From Flectobacillus major DSM 103 (lineage in GTDB: Bacteria; Bacteroidota; Bacteroidia; Cytophagales; Spirosomataceae), in assembly GCF_000427405.1 (NCBI RefSeq), contig NZ_KE386491.1, positions 1,533,001 to 1,597,000 of the forward strand: DNA of 64,000 nucleotides, given 5' to 3'. Position numbers and translations under genes: made by a program. How positions within the stretch are numbered: position 1 is the stretch's first letter; every line of letters starts with the position of its first letter. Shown piece by piece: positions 16,795 through 25,005 of the stretch. The notes under the pieces are model-generated. The model searched no databases, was not told where the DNA came from, and saw only the letters and a program-made list of their open reading frames with translations.

Positions 16795-18708
16795 CTATTT
16801 TTTAGAAGAAATATCATAAATAGCAACAGAATTTGGTAATAATCTTACGGGTACACCTTCGTTGCCTAGTATGTTTTTGCTTTCATTGAGGTTAAAAACC
16901 CCTTTTAGGGCAAATTTGCCTGTTGGGTGTAGCCCCATGGCCTGCCAAGCTCCTTCTGGAATATTTACGGTAATATTTTGCTCTTTGTGGTGGTCAAAAT
17001 TGCAAACTATTAATAGTTTTTGTTTGTCGGTGTGTCGCAAATAGCTATACACTTTGCGACGGTCGTAGCCTTGGCCTTGAACATATTGGAGGTCGAAAAA
17101 TGCCCCATGCTGAACGGCATCTGAACTGTTAACAAACTTGAGAAGGTCTTTATAAAAGCCTTGAAGCTGTTTTTGTTCTTCAGAAAGCAACCCTCCATCA
17201 AATTTGCCATTGTTCATCCATGCCTGATGAGAAGGTACTCCCCAAAAATCAAACATAGTAGTACGGTCGTCGGCTTGGTTAAAGCCTTCTTTTCCGTCGG
17301 CCTTTTCGCCAAGTTCTTGTCCGAAATAAATCATTACAGGGCCAGTATGTAGCGTTGCCGTAACCACCATAGCAGGAATAGCCGCAAAAGGATTGCCATT
17401 GGCAAATGCAGGCGTATTGATGCGTTGCTCGTCGTGGTTTTCCAGAAAACGCAACATGTGTTCCGAAATATCGCCCGATTCGTGTTGCCAAACACGCGTA
17501 ATATCTTCGACGGTAGCCTCATGTTTTTGTTCTACCAATCTTCGCAAACCATCGTACAACCCTACTTTGTCGTAGAGGTAGTCAAATCCACCTACTTTAA
17601 TATAGTTGTGGTATTCACGAGGGTTGTAGATTTCGGCAATAAAAATCATTTCGGGATATTCCTTTTTAATTTCGCTAGTAGCATATTGCCAAAACTCTAC
17701 AGGAACCATCTCTGCCATATCGCAACGAAAGCCGTCAACTCCCTTGGCCGACCAATATTTCAGAATCTGAACCATTTTGAGCCATGTAGAAGGAATAGGA
17801 TCGAAATGCCGAGAACGGCCATTTAGAATATCTACTCCGTAGTTTAATTTTACTGTTTCAAACCAATCATCAATGGTTGGCTTGGCCGAAAAAACGTCAT
17901 TTCCCGAAGCCTTCGCTGGTGATTCTACATAAGGGCCATCGGCTTTTACGGGAGCATTTACGCCGTCGGGAATCTGAAAGGAAGTATTGGGCAAATAATA
18001 GAAATTGTTGTGTGGGTCAAAAGCTTTATGCTGGTCGTCGTCGGCACCAAAATCACGAATACCCTCTGGTTTCATGTCTGAATGATACACCCTTGCCACA
18101 TGGTTTGGTACAAAATCCATGACAACTTTAAGGCCATTTTTGTGTACACGAGCTACCATTGCCTCAAATTCCTCCATTCTTTTGGCTGGATTTGTTGCAA
18201 AAAAAGGATTCACATCAAAATAATCTTTGATAGCAAATGGCGAGCCACAACGTCCTTTCACCACATCGGGGTGGTCTTTTGGAATACCCAAAGCTGTAAG
18301 GTCTTCCATGGTGGCATGCTCAATTAAACCAGTCATATAAAGATGCGAATAGCCAAACTTTTTAAGCTCTTTCAAGGCTTTGTCATTAATATCTTTAAAT
18401 TTGGTAACACCGTTTTCGGCTGCCGACCCATTCATTTTGTTGGTTGTGTTGGTATTGCCCCAAAGGTGAAACATCATTTGTAGGACTACTAGCTTGTCGT
18501 TTTTGGTCGTCATAATCTTTTTGTACTCGCTGGGTTTGTGTTTTTTAAGGTTACTATCTTTATTATTGAATTTACTATAATTCTTTGTTTTGGCAATACG
18601 GCCTTTATTCTCTGGTATATTTGCTTTTTTTACGACCTGAGCCTTGGCCATAAAAATGAAAATTAAACAACCTAAGAATGTTGTGATTTTGAAGAGTTTT
18701 TGAGACAT
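16795..18708 (-). CDS. GH13 alpha-amylase-family enzyme, secreted
   Basis: A 637-residue protein with an N-terminal hydrophobic export signal (to about AKAQ, residue 24). A Lys-rich linker (25-72) follows, then a GH13 barrel. Catalytic regions: I DFVPNH (198-203), II GFRCDMAE with nucleophile Asp330, III FIAEIY with acid/base Glu359, IV FLENHDEQR with Asp426. The large insertion between regions I and II (about 205-315) and the C-terminal beta domain (about 560-637) are typical of periplasmic maltodextrin-active amylases. It is divergent from the SusA-like gene at 18949. Exact specificity (alpha-amylase, maltogenic or neopullulanase-like) cannot be decided. Confidence 0.92.
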   Translation of the reverse strand: MSQKLFKITTFLGCLIFIFMAKAQVVKKANIPENKGRIAKTKNYSKFNNKDSNLKKHKPSEYKKIMTTKNDKLVVLQMMFHLWGNTNTTNKMNGSAAENGVTKFKDINDKALKELKKFGYSHLYMTGLIEHATMEDLTALGIPKDHPDVVKGRCGSPFAIKDYFDVNPFFATNPAKRMEEFEAMVARVHKNGLKVVMDFVPNHVARVYHSDMKPEGIRDFGADDDQHKAFDPHNNFYYLPNTSFQIPDGVNAPVKADGPYVESPAKASGNDVFSAKPTIDDWFETVKLNYGVDILNGRSRHFDPIPSTWLKMVQILKYWSAKGVDGFRCDMAEMVPVEFWQYATSEIKKEYPEMIFIAEIYNPREYHNYIKVGGFDYLYDKVGLYDGLRRLVEQKHEATVEDITRVWQHESGDISEHMLRFLENHDEQRINTPAFANGNPFAAIPAMVVTATLHTGPVMIYFGQELGEKADGKEGFNQADDRTTMFDFWGVPSHQAWMNNGKFDGGLLSEEQKQLQGFYKDLLKFVNSSDAVQHGAFFDLQYVQGQGYDRRKVYSYLRHTDKQKLLIVCNFDHHKEQNITVNIPEGAWQAMGLHPTGKFALKGVFNLNESKNILGNEGVPVRLLPNSVAIYDISSKK

Positions 18709-18729
18709 TTTTAGAATAAAATTTGGTTG

Positions 18730-18758
18730 TTAGCACAGTTTAGCACAGATTCGTGCTA
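18730..18758. promoter_or_regulatory. Repeated TTAGCACAG motif with palindrome, candidate sugar operator
   Basis: TTAGCACAG occurs at 18730-18738 and 18740-18748 (10-bp phase). The second copy forms the inverted repeat TAGCAC-AGATTC-GTGCTA (18741-18758). It lies in the divergent region between the two GH13 genes, 22 bp from the minus-strand start. The same 9-mer recurs at 21652-21660 before the GH65 gene. Confidence 0.5.
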
Positions 18759-18948
18759 TTTTGCTTTCTTTTACCTTTACATAAATTTTGTCCCAATTTA
18801 AGATTTTATTATTAGGAAATTCCTGAATTTATTTGAAAAATTGCAAATCCAAATTGTACAAGTAAGTACAAGTAGCTCGAATATTGCATCTCAATTGCAT
18901 AAAATCACAGACATTCGTTGTATTTCCATTGACCATTTCAAACAAATT

Positions 18949-20853
18949 ATGAAAAAAACAATCTTATCATTGCTCTTATGCTGCTTGGTAGCCACTGTTA
19001 TGGCTCAATCTCCAAGTATTCAGCGTGTCAACCCGTCTAACTGGTGGGTAGGTATGAAAAATCCCTCTTTACAGTTGCTTGTGTATGGCAAAAATATCAA
19101 AGGGGCAGATGTAAAAATTGATTACGCTGGTGTAAGCCTCGAAAAAGTACATACAGTAGAGAATCCTAATTATCTTTTTTTAGACCTAAAAATCGCCCCT
19201 ACTACTCAGGCAGGTAAATTTAATATTGAACTTACCAAAACAATTCAAATACAAAAAGGTAAGAAAAAGGTAGTAGACCAAATCGTAAAACTGTCGCAAC
19301 CATTTGAATTGAAAATTCGTGACAAAAAACCTCAGGAAATCAATGCTAAAGACTTTATCTATTTGATTTTACCCGACCGCTTTGCCAATGGCGACCCTAG
19401 CAACGACAAATTTGCTGATATGGCCGACCCCGAATCAGACCGAAAAAATCCCTTTTTACGCCATGGTGGCGACCTCAAAGGTATTACCAATCACCTCGAT
19501 TATTTCAAAGAATTGGGCGCAACAGCTTTGTGGCTCAATCCTGTAATTGAAAACAATCAACCTCAAACCAACGAAGGTGGGGCTATGCGTTCGGCCTATC
19601 ATGGTTATGGTTTTACCGACCAATACAATGTTGATAGACGTTTGGGAGGCAATGCCGCCTATTTGGAGCTAGTAACCGAAGCTCATAAAAAAGGCTTGAA
19701 AATAATTCAGGATGCGGTTTATAACCATGTGGGTATCAATCACTGGATTTTGAAAGATATGCCTTCAAAAGATTGGCTCAATCAATGGGATACTTATACC
19801 AATACATCGTATCGTGACGAACCTGTTGTCGATATTACTCATGGCAATCAGGCCGACTTCAAGGTTCAACAAAACGGTTGGTTTGTGCCATTTTTACCCG
19901 ACCTCAACCATAAAAATGAATTTGTTGCCAACTATTTGATTCAACATGCCTTGTGGACGGTCGAGTATTTTGGTATTGATGGATGGCGAGTAGATACTTA
20001 TCAGTACAACGATTTGGCGTTTATGAATCGTTGTAACTCGGCTTTGTTAGACGAATATCCCAATATGTTTATCACAGGTGAAAACTCGGTTCAAAGCATC
20101 GTAAGTCAGGCGTATTTTACACGCAACAACCTCAATGTTCCATTTAAAAGTAATCTACCATCACCCAACGACTTTGTGTTGTATTATGCTATTAATGACG
20201 CACTGAATCAAAATTTTGATTGGGGAAGAGGCTTTAATCGAATTTATTCGGTATTGGCCTCGGATGCTCTTTACGAAAATCCTGATTTGAATATGACTTT
20301 TGTGGATAATCATGACCAAGACCGCTATTTTTCGGTTATTGGTGAAGATATGAACAAATACAAACTAGGCTTGGGCTTTTTGCTCACTACACGAGGTACT
20401 CCTCATTTATATTATGGCACAGAGATTTTGATGAAAAACTTTAAGAATCCGTCCGATGCAGAAGTACGTCAAGATTTTCCTGGTGGCTGGCCTGATGATA
20501 AAGAAAATAAGTTTTTAGCAACACAAAGAACACCAAAAGAGAATGAAGCTTTTAACTTTGTGAAAAATTTGGCTCATTATCGTCAAGGTTCATCGGCTTT
20601 ACAAACAGGAAAATTAACCCAGTTTTTACCACAAGATGGTATCTATGTGTATTTTCGTCATGATACCAATCAGTCGATTATGGTGATTATGAGTCAAAAT
20701 AAAGATGAGAAAACCTTGAATACAGCTCGTTTTGAAGAAAGACTCAAGGGCTTCTCAACAGGAAAAGATATCATATCGGGTACTACTGTATCGAATTTAA
20801 AAGAGGTAAAAGTGAGCCCTATGTCGATTCAGGTAATTGAATTGGGGCATTAA
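18949..20853 (+). CDS. SusA-like GH13 enzyme (neopullulanase/cyclomaltodextrinase type)
   Basis: The ATG at 18949 gives a clean signal peptide (MKKTILSLLLCCLVATVMAQ) and 634 residues. Residues about 22-125 form the cyclomaltodextrinase N-terminal beta domain (IQRVNPSNWWVGMKNPSLQLLVYG). The GH13 barrel starts at about 135 (FIYLILPDRFANGDPSND). Catalytic residues are Asp349 (GWRVDTY), Glu378 (ITGENS) and Asp456 (FVDNHDQ); region I is QDAVYNHVG. A short C-terminal domain closes it. This is the architecture of Bacteroides SusA, a periplasmic neopullulanase that cuts maltodextrins. It is first in a run with pgmB (105 bp) and the GH65 gene. Confidence 0.94.
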   Translation: MKKTILSLLLCCLVATVMAQSPSIQRVNPSNWWVGMKNPSLQLLVYGKNIKGADVKIDYAGVSLEKVHTVENPNYLFLDLKIAPTTQAGKFNIELTKTIQIQKGKKKVVDQIVKLSQPFELKIRDKKPQEINAKDFIYLILPDRFANGDPSNDKFADMADPESDRKNPFLRHGGDLKGITNHLDYFKELGATALWLNPVIENNQPQTNEGGAMRSAYHGYGFTDQYNVDRRLGGNAAYLELVTEAHKKGLKIIQDAVYNHVGINHWILKDMPSKDWLNQWDTYTNTSYRDEPVVDITHGNQADFKVQQNGWFVPFLPDLNHKNEFVANYLIQHALWTVEYFGIDGWRVDTYQYNDLAFMNRCNSALLDEYPNMFITGENSVQSIVSQAYFTRNNLNVPFKSNLPSPNDFVLYYAINDALNQNFDWGRGFNRIYSVLASDALYENPDLNMTFVDNHDQDRYFSVIGEDMNKYKLGLGFLLTTRGTPHLYYGTEILMKNFKNPSDAEVRQDFPGGWPDDKENKFLATQRTPKENEAFNFVKNLAHYRQGSSALQTGKLTQFLPQDGIYVYFRHDTNQSIMVIMSQNKDEKTLNTARFEERLKGFSTGKDIISGTTVSNLKEVKVSPMSIQVIELGH

Positions 20854-20958
20854 GAAGAAAAAAGGAGGCTATCCAAGGCAGATAAAATTTTTGTTGAAAG
20901 CTTCTGGATAGCAACACTCCACAATCGCAATAGTATCCATTAACCAAATACAATAAAT

Positions 20959-21606
20959 ATGACAACTGTAAAAGCCTGCCTTTTTGACCTCGACGGTGTG
21001 ATTGTAGATACGGCAGTGTATCATTTTCAAGCATGGAGAAGGCTTGCCAATGAATTAGGTTTTGATTTTACCGAACACCAAAATGAGCAACTCAAAGGAG
21101 TTAGTAGAATGGAGTCGCTCGATTTGATATTACAATGGGGGGGCGTTACCCTAACTGATGCCGAAAAATTGGACTGGGCCAATAAAAAGAACCAATGGTA
21201 CTTAGACTTGGTGATGCAGATGACTCCCAACGAAGTATTGCCAGGAGTAACTGCTTTTTTAATTTTATTGCGTGAAAATGGTATCAAAATAGCATTGGGT
21301 TCGGCTAGCAAAAATTCAAAATTGATACTCGAAAGAATCCAAATGTTATCGTATTTCGATGCCATTATAGACGGTAATAATATCAACAAAAGTAAGCCCG
21401 ACCCACAGGTTTTTTTGCTAGGGGCAGAAGCCACAGGATGTCAACCTGCTGAATGTGTGGTTTTTGAAGATGCCGTAGCAGGTATTCAAGCCGCCAAAGC
21501 AGGAGGAATGAGGGCTATTGGAGTAGGCTCGGCCGAGGTACTCACCCAAGCAGATTTTGTGATTAGTACTTTTGAAGAAATGACTTTAGGTAGATTAAAC
21601 TTCTAA
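20959..21606 (+). CDS. pgmB: Beta-phosphoglucomutase
   Basis: A 215-residue HAD-superfamily phosphatase/mutase. Motif I is FDLDGVIVDT with Asp10 (phosphorylated) and Asp12. The cap contains the substrate loop (KGVSRMESLDLIL) that marks beta-PGM over generic phosphatases. Motif II is ALGSASKNS, motif III Lys in KSKPDPQVF, motif IV VVFEDAVAGIQAAKAGGM. It converts beta-D-glucose-1-phosphate, the product of GH65 maltose phosphorylase, to glucose-6-phosphate in the cytosol. The position between SusA-like and GH65 genes supports this. A terminator follows at 21610. Confidence 0.95.
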   Translation: MTTVKACLFDLDGVIVDTAVYHFQAWRRLANELGFDFTEHQNEQLKGVSRMESLDLILQWGGVTLTDAEKLDWANKKNQWYLDLVMQMTPNEVLPGVTAFLILLRENGIKIALGSASKNSKLILERIQMLSYFDAIIDGNNINKSKPDPQVFLLGAEATGCQPAECVVFEDAVAGIQAAKAGGMRAIGVGSAEVLTQADFVISTFEEMTLGRLNF

Positions 21607-21609
21607 GAC

Positions 21610-21639
21610 AAAACCAATCCGAAAGGGTTGGTTTTTTTT
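21610..21639 (+). terminator. Intrinsic terminator after pgmB
   Basis: AAAACCAATCC-GAAA-GGGTTGGTTTT: an 11-bp stem with one T-G wobble, a GAAA tetraloop and an eight-T run. It separates pgmB from GH65, implying the latter has its own promoter. Confidence 0.88.
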
Positions 21640-21651
21640 GAAAAAAACAGC

Positions 21652-21660
21652 TTAGCACAG
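21652..21660 (+). promoter_or_regulatory. Third TTAGCACAG motif, upstream of the maltose phosphorylase
   Basis: An exact match to the motif repeated at 18730-18748, placed 161 bp before the GH65 start and just after the pgmB terminator. Shared occurrence suggests a common maltose-responsive regulator. Confidence 0.45.
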
Positions 21661-21821
21661 CAAATATAATTTTTATTATTTCTACTAATTTAGCAGGCTA
21701 ATAAAATAATTGAACCAATGAATTGCACATTTCCAAGAACTTACGTGAAAAAGATAGGCGTTAGTATTGAAAGAATGGAAATAGTTGAATACATTGCCAT
21801 TAACCATCCAAATATAAAACA

Positions 21822-24149
21822 ATGAAAGACTATTTGAAACATGACGAATGGTGTATAATTGAAGAGGGATTTCACCGTGAATATAACGAAATTACCGAAT
21901 CGGTTTGCTCATTAGGAAATGGACGCATGGGCCAGCGTGGCAACTTTGAAGAAACCTTTACAGGCAAAACACTTCAGGGGAATTATGTAGCAGGCGTTTA
22001 TTATCCAGACAAAACCCGTGTGGGTTGGTGGAAGAATGGTTATCCTGAATATTTTGCAAAAGTATTGAATGCTGCCAATTGGATTGGTATCAAAGTTGAA
22101 ATCGACCATGAGGAACTCGATTTGAATCATTGCGAAGTATCGGATTTCCGTCGTGTGCTTAACATGAAAGACGGCTATTTAGAGCGTTCTTTTGTGGCAA
22201 CACTAGCAAGTGGAAAACAAGTAAAAGTACATGCCAAACGAATTAACTCGATTGTTGATGATGAATCGGGGGCTATTCGGTATGCGGTAACTCCTATAAA
22301 TTTTGACGGAAAATTAACCCTAACTCCATTCATTGATGGCGATATCAAAAACAAAGATGCCAACTATGACGAGAAGTTTTGGGACGAAATCCACCGTGAA
22401 ACTGCTTTTGCCGAAGGCTATATCGAGCTTCGTACCAAAAAAACAGGTTTTCATGTGGTAACAGGACAAAAGTTTGAGATTTTCCAAGACGAAAAAGCGA
22501 TTGATTTTCAGAGCTTTCCTCTCAAAGCCGAAAAGTATGTGGCTAGCCAGGTGAGTTTAGATGTTATTGCGGGTCAAGAAACCGTTTTGGTGAAATATGC
22601 GTGTAATTTATCTTCCGAAAATTATGCTGTTGAAGATTTATTAACAGAAGCAAAAGCCTATCTGAAACGTATTGCAGCCAAAGGTTTTGAGAAAATGGTA
22701 GCCGAACAAGCCGATAAGTGGGAATCGAAGTGGAAAACCAACGATATTGTGATTGAGGGTGATGTAGCTGCTCAACAAGGTATTCGTTTCAATATTTTTC
22801 AATTGAACCAAACTTATACTGGCGAAGATGCTCGTTTGAATATTGGACCAAAAGGTTTTACTGGTGAAAAATACGGTGGCTCAACTTACTGGGATACCGA
22901 AGCATATTGTATTCCTTTTTACCTAGCTACTGCCGACCAGCAGGTAGCTCGCAATTTATTGGTATATCGCTGGAAACAGTTGGGGCGTGCTATCGAAAAT
23001 GCAGGTAAATTAGGCTTCAAAGATGGTGCTGCTTTGTACCCAATGGTAACCATGAATGGCGAAGAGTGTCATAACGAATGGGAAATTACTTTCGAGGAAA
23101 TCCACCGCAATGGGGCTATTGCTTATGCTATTTATGATTATATCAATTATACCAACGACGAAGCGTATTTGGCTGAATATGGCTTAGAGGTATTAATGGG
23201 TATTGCTCGTTTTTGGGCTCAGCGTGTCAATTGGTCTTCGCACAAGCAACAATATGTAATGCTAGGGGTAACAGGGCCAAATGAATACGAAAATAACGTT
23301 AATAATAACTGGTATACCAACTATATTGCTACGTGGTGTTTGAAATATGCCAAAGAATCTGCCGAAAAAGTGAAGGCTATGGATGCTGCTCGCTATGCCG
23401 AGTTAGTTCAAATCTTGAACTTGAACGAGGAGGAAGAGTTTGGTAAATTCCAACATATTATCGACAATATCTATTTGCCAGAAGACAAGCAACTAGGGGT
23501 ATTCTTACAGCAGGATGGTTTCTTGGACAAAGAACTTACTTTGGTAAAAGATTTACCTGCTAGCGACCGCCCAATCAATCAAAAATGGTCGTGGGATAGA
23601 ATCCTTCGTTCTTGCTTTATCAAACAAGCCGATGTTCTTCAAGGTATCTATTTCTTTGAAGATGATTTCGATATTGATATTTTACGCCGCAATTATGACT
23701 TCTATGAGCCAATGACAGTTCATGAGTCGTCGTTGAGTCCTTGTGTTCACTCGATTTTAGCAGCCAAATTGGGCGACAAAGCTCGTAGTTATGAGTTTTA
23801 CCAACGTTCGGCTCGCTTAGACTTGGATGATTACAACAACGATACCGAAGATGGTTGTCATATTACCTCAATGGCAGGAACTTGGATGTCGGTTGTAAAA
23901 GGTTTTGGAGGAATGCGTGTAAAAGAAGGACAGGTGTATTTAAGCCCGTTTGTTCCTGAAAACTGGAAATCGTTCGCTTTCAAAATTAGATTTAGAAGTA
24001 ATTTGTTGAATATAATTACAACATCTGAGCAAGTTACCATTGAAAACTTGGAAGGTACTGATATTCAGATTTTTGTACATGGTGAAGCCTTCGATGTAAA
24101 AGCTGCCAGCTCGGTAGTAGTAGCTCTAGGCGAAACGCAATTGGTATAA
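21822..24149 (+). CDS. GH65 maltose phosphorylase
   Basis: A 775-residue cytosolic glycoside phosphorylase. The N-terminal beta-sandwich domain opens with CIIEEGFHREYNEITESVCSLGNGRMGQRGNFEE. The (alpha/alpha)6 catalytic domain carries the general acid Glu488 in VTGPNEYENNVNNNWYTN, which aligns with Glu487 of the Lactobacillus enzyme. The inverting phosphorolysis of maltose gives glucose and beta-glucose-1-phosphate. Absence of a signal peptide and the adjacent pgmB support this role; kojibiose or trehalose phosphorylase are alternatives within GH65. It likely has its own promoter after the terminator at 21610. Confidence 0.9.
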   Translation: MKDYLKHDEWCIIEEGFHREYNEITESVCSLGNGRMGQRGNFEETFTGKTLQGNYVAGVYYPDKTRVGWWKNGYPEYFAKVLNAANWIGIKVEIDHEELDLNHCEVSDFRRVLNMKDGYLERSFVATLASGKQVKVHAKRINSIVDDESGAIRYAVTPINFDGKLTLTPFIDGDIKNKDANYDEKFWDEIHRETAFAEGYIELRTKKTGFHVVTGQKFEIFQDEKAIDFQSFPLKAEKYVASQVSLDVIAGQETVLVKYACNLSSENYAVEDLLTEAKAYLKRIAAKGFEKMVAEQADKWESKWKTNDIVIEGDVAAQQGIRFNIFQLNQTYTGEDARLNIGPKGFTGEKYGGSTYWDTEAYCIPFYLATADQQVARNLLVYRWKQLGRAIENAGKLGFKDGAALYPMVTMNGEECHNEWEITFEEIHRNGAIAYAIYDYINYTNDEAYLAEYGLEVLMGIARFWAQRVNWSSHKQQYVMLGVTGPNEYENNVNNNWYTNYIATWCLKYAKESAEKVKAMDAARYAELVQILNLNEEEEFGKFQHIIDNIYLPEDKQLGVFLQQDGFLDKELTLVKDLPASDRPINQKWSWDRILRSCFIKQADVLQGIYFFEDDFDIDILRRNYDFYEPMTVHESSLSPCVHSILAAKLGDKARSYEFYQRSARLDLDDYNNDTEDGCHITSMAGTWMSVVKGFGGMRVKEGQVYLSPFVPENWKSFAFKIRFRSNLLNIITTSEQVTIENLEGTDIQIFVHGEAFDVKAASSVVVALGETQLV

Positions 24150-24171
24150 TATTGAGGAATTCTTGAATATC

Positions 24172-24218
24172 CTTTTTCTATTAGCTGTCGAGATACCTAC
24201 GGCAGCTAATGGAAAAAA
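24172..24218. terminator. Bidirectional terminator between GH65 and response regulator
   Basis: TTTTTC-T-ATTAGCTG (24173-24187) pairs with CAGCTAAT-G-GAAAAA (24203-24217), with a further CG pairing in the loop. It lies between convergent genes, and both outer arms are A/T runs. Confidence 0.75.
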
Positions 24219-24287
24219 GAAATAGTAGAATTGTCTAGTATGTTTTATTCGTATCATTTTGGGTCAAAAAAATAGTGTCAGGAAGTG

Positions 24288-24929
24288 CTACATACCATTA
24301 TCCTTAATAAACTTCAACAATTCTCGTTCGTTGTTGATGCTCAATTTGAGGTAAATATTGCGTTTGTGCGTATTGACGGTATGATTACTCAAAAAAAGGT
24401 CATTGGCAATATCGGCTGATGATTTTCCATGTTTAATAAGTTGAATAATTTTCATTTCTCGATTCGTCAACTTAAACATTTTCATAAAAGAATCTTCTTC
24501 GACACCCTCTACTTTGATGCTTTTTTGGACAATCCACGTTTCTCCACGATAAATTCGCTTGATAGCCTCGATAAGTTCGGCCGACTCCACGGTTTTATGA
24601 AAATACCCCTTTGCCCCAAACTGCCTAAACTTATCAATTTGTTGTTCATCGGCATAAGAGCTCAGTACTAAAACATTGACTAAAATAGTATTTTCGCTTA
24701 GCAACTTCATAATTTCAAGTCCACTGAAATGAGGCATATTGAAGTCTAAAATGACTAAGTGAGGTATGTACTGCTGAATAGCTGACAGAATATCTTTGCT
24801 GTGGTGAATTTGAGCTACTATTTCAATAGAATGGTCAGCAGATAAAATCATTTTTAGCCCATCGCTAAATAGTTTATGGTCATCAGCAATCATTACTTTA
24901 ATGGGCTTATAGAATTCATCGTTTATCAT
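24288..24929 (-). CDS. NarL/FixJ-family response regulator
   Basis: The ATG at 24929 (MINDEFYKPIKVMIADDHKLF) gives 213 residues; the frame extends 15 codons upstream to a TTG that is less likely. The receiver has acidic ADDH, phospho-acceptor Asp in VILDFNMPH, Ser/Ser in VLSSYAD and Lys in YFHKT. The LuxR-type helix-turn-helix is FKLTNREMKIIQLIKHGKSSADIANDLFLSNHTVNTHKRNIY. It lies just downstream of a HisKA_3-type kinase on the same strand, its probable partner. It may regulate the adjacent maltose genes, which is inference from proximity. Confidence 0.92.
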   Translation of the reverse strand: MINDEFYKPIKVMIADDHKLFSDGLKMILSADHSIEIVAQIHHSKDILSAIQQYIPHLVILDFNMPHFSGLEIMKLLSENTILVNVLVLSSYADEQQIDKFRQFGAKGYFHKTVESAELIEAIKRIYRGETWIVQKSIKVEGVEEDSFMKMFKLTNREMKIIQLIKHGKSSADIANDLFLSNHTVNTHKRNIYLKLSINNERELLKFIKDNGM

Positions 24930-25005
24930 AAATTGAATTTCATAATGTTCTAAAAAGTAGGGGCAATACCGCAAAGTAAATTTATAGAAATAAAAATACT
25001 GCGTT

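Noticed and set aside
17425-17826. A 133-codon plus-strand frame inside the minus-strand GH13 gene.
   Set aside because: It spans the catalytic region of a clear amylase; no signal peptide, motif or initiation context.
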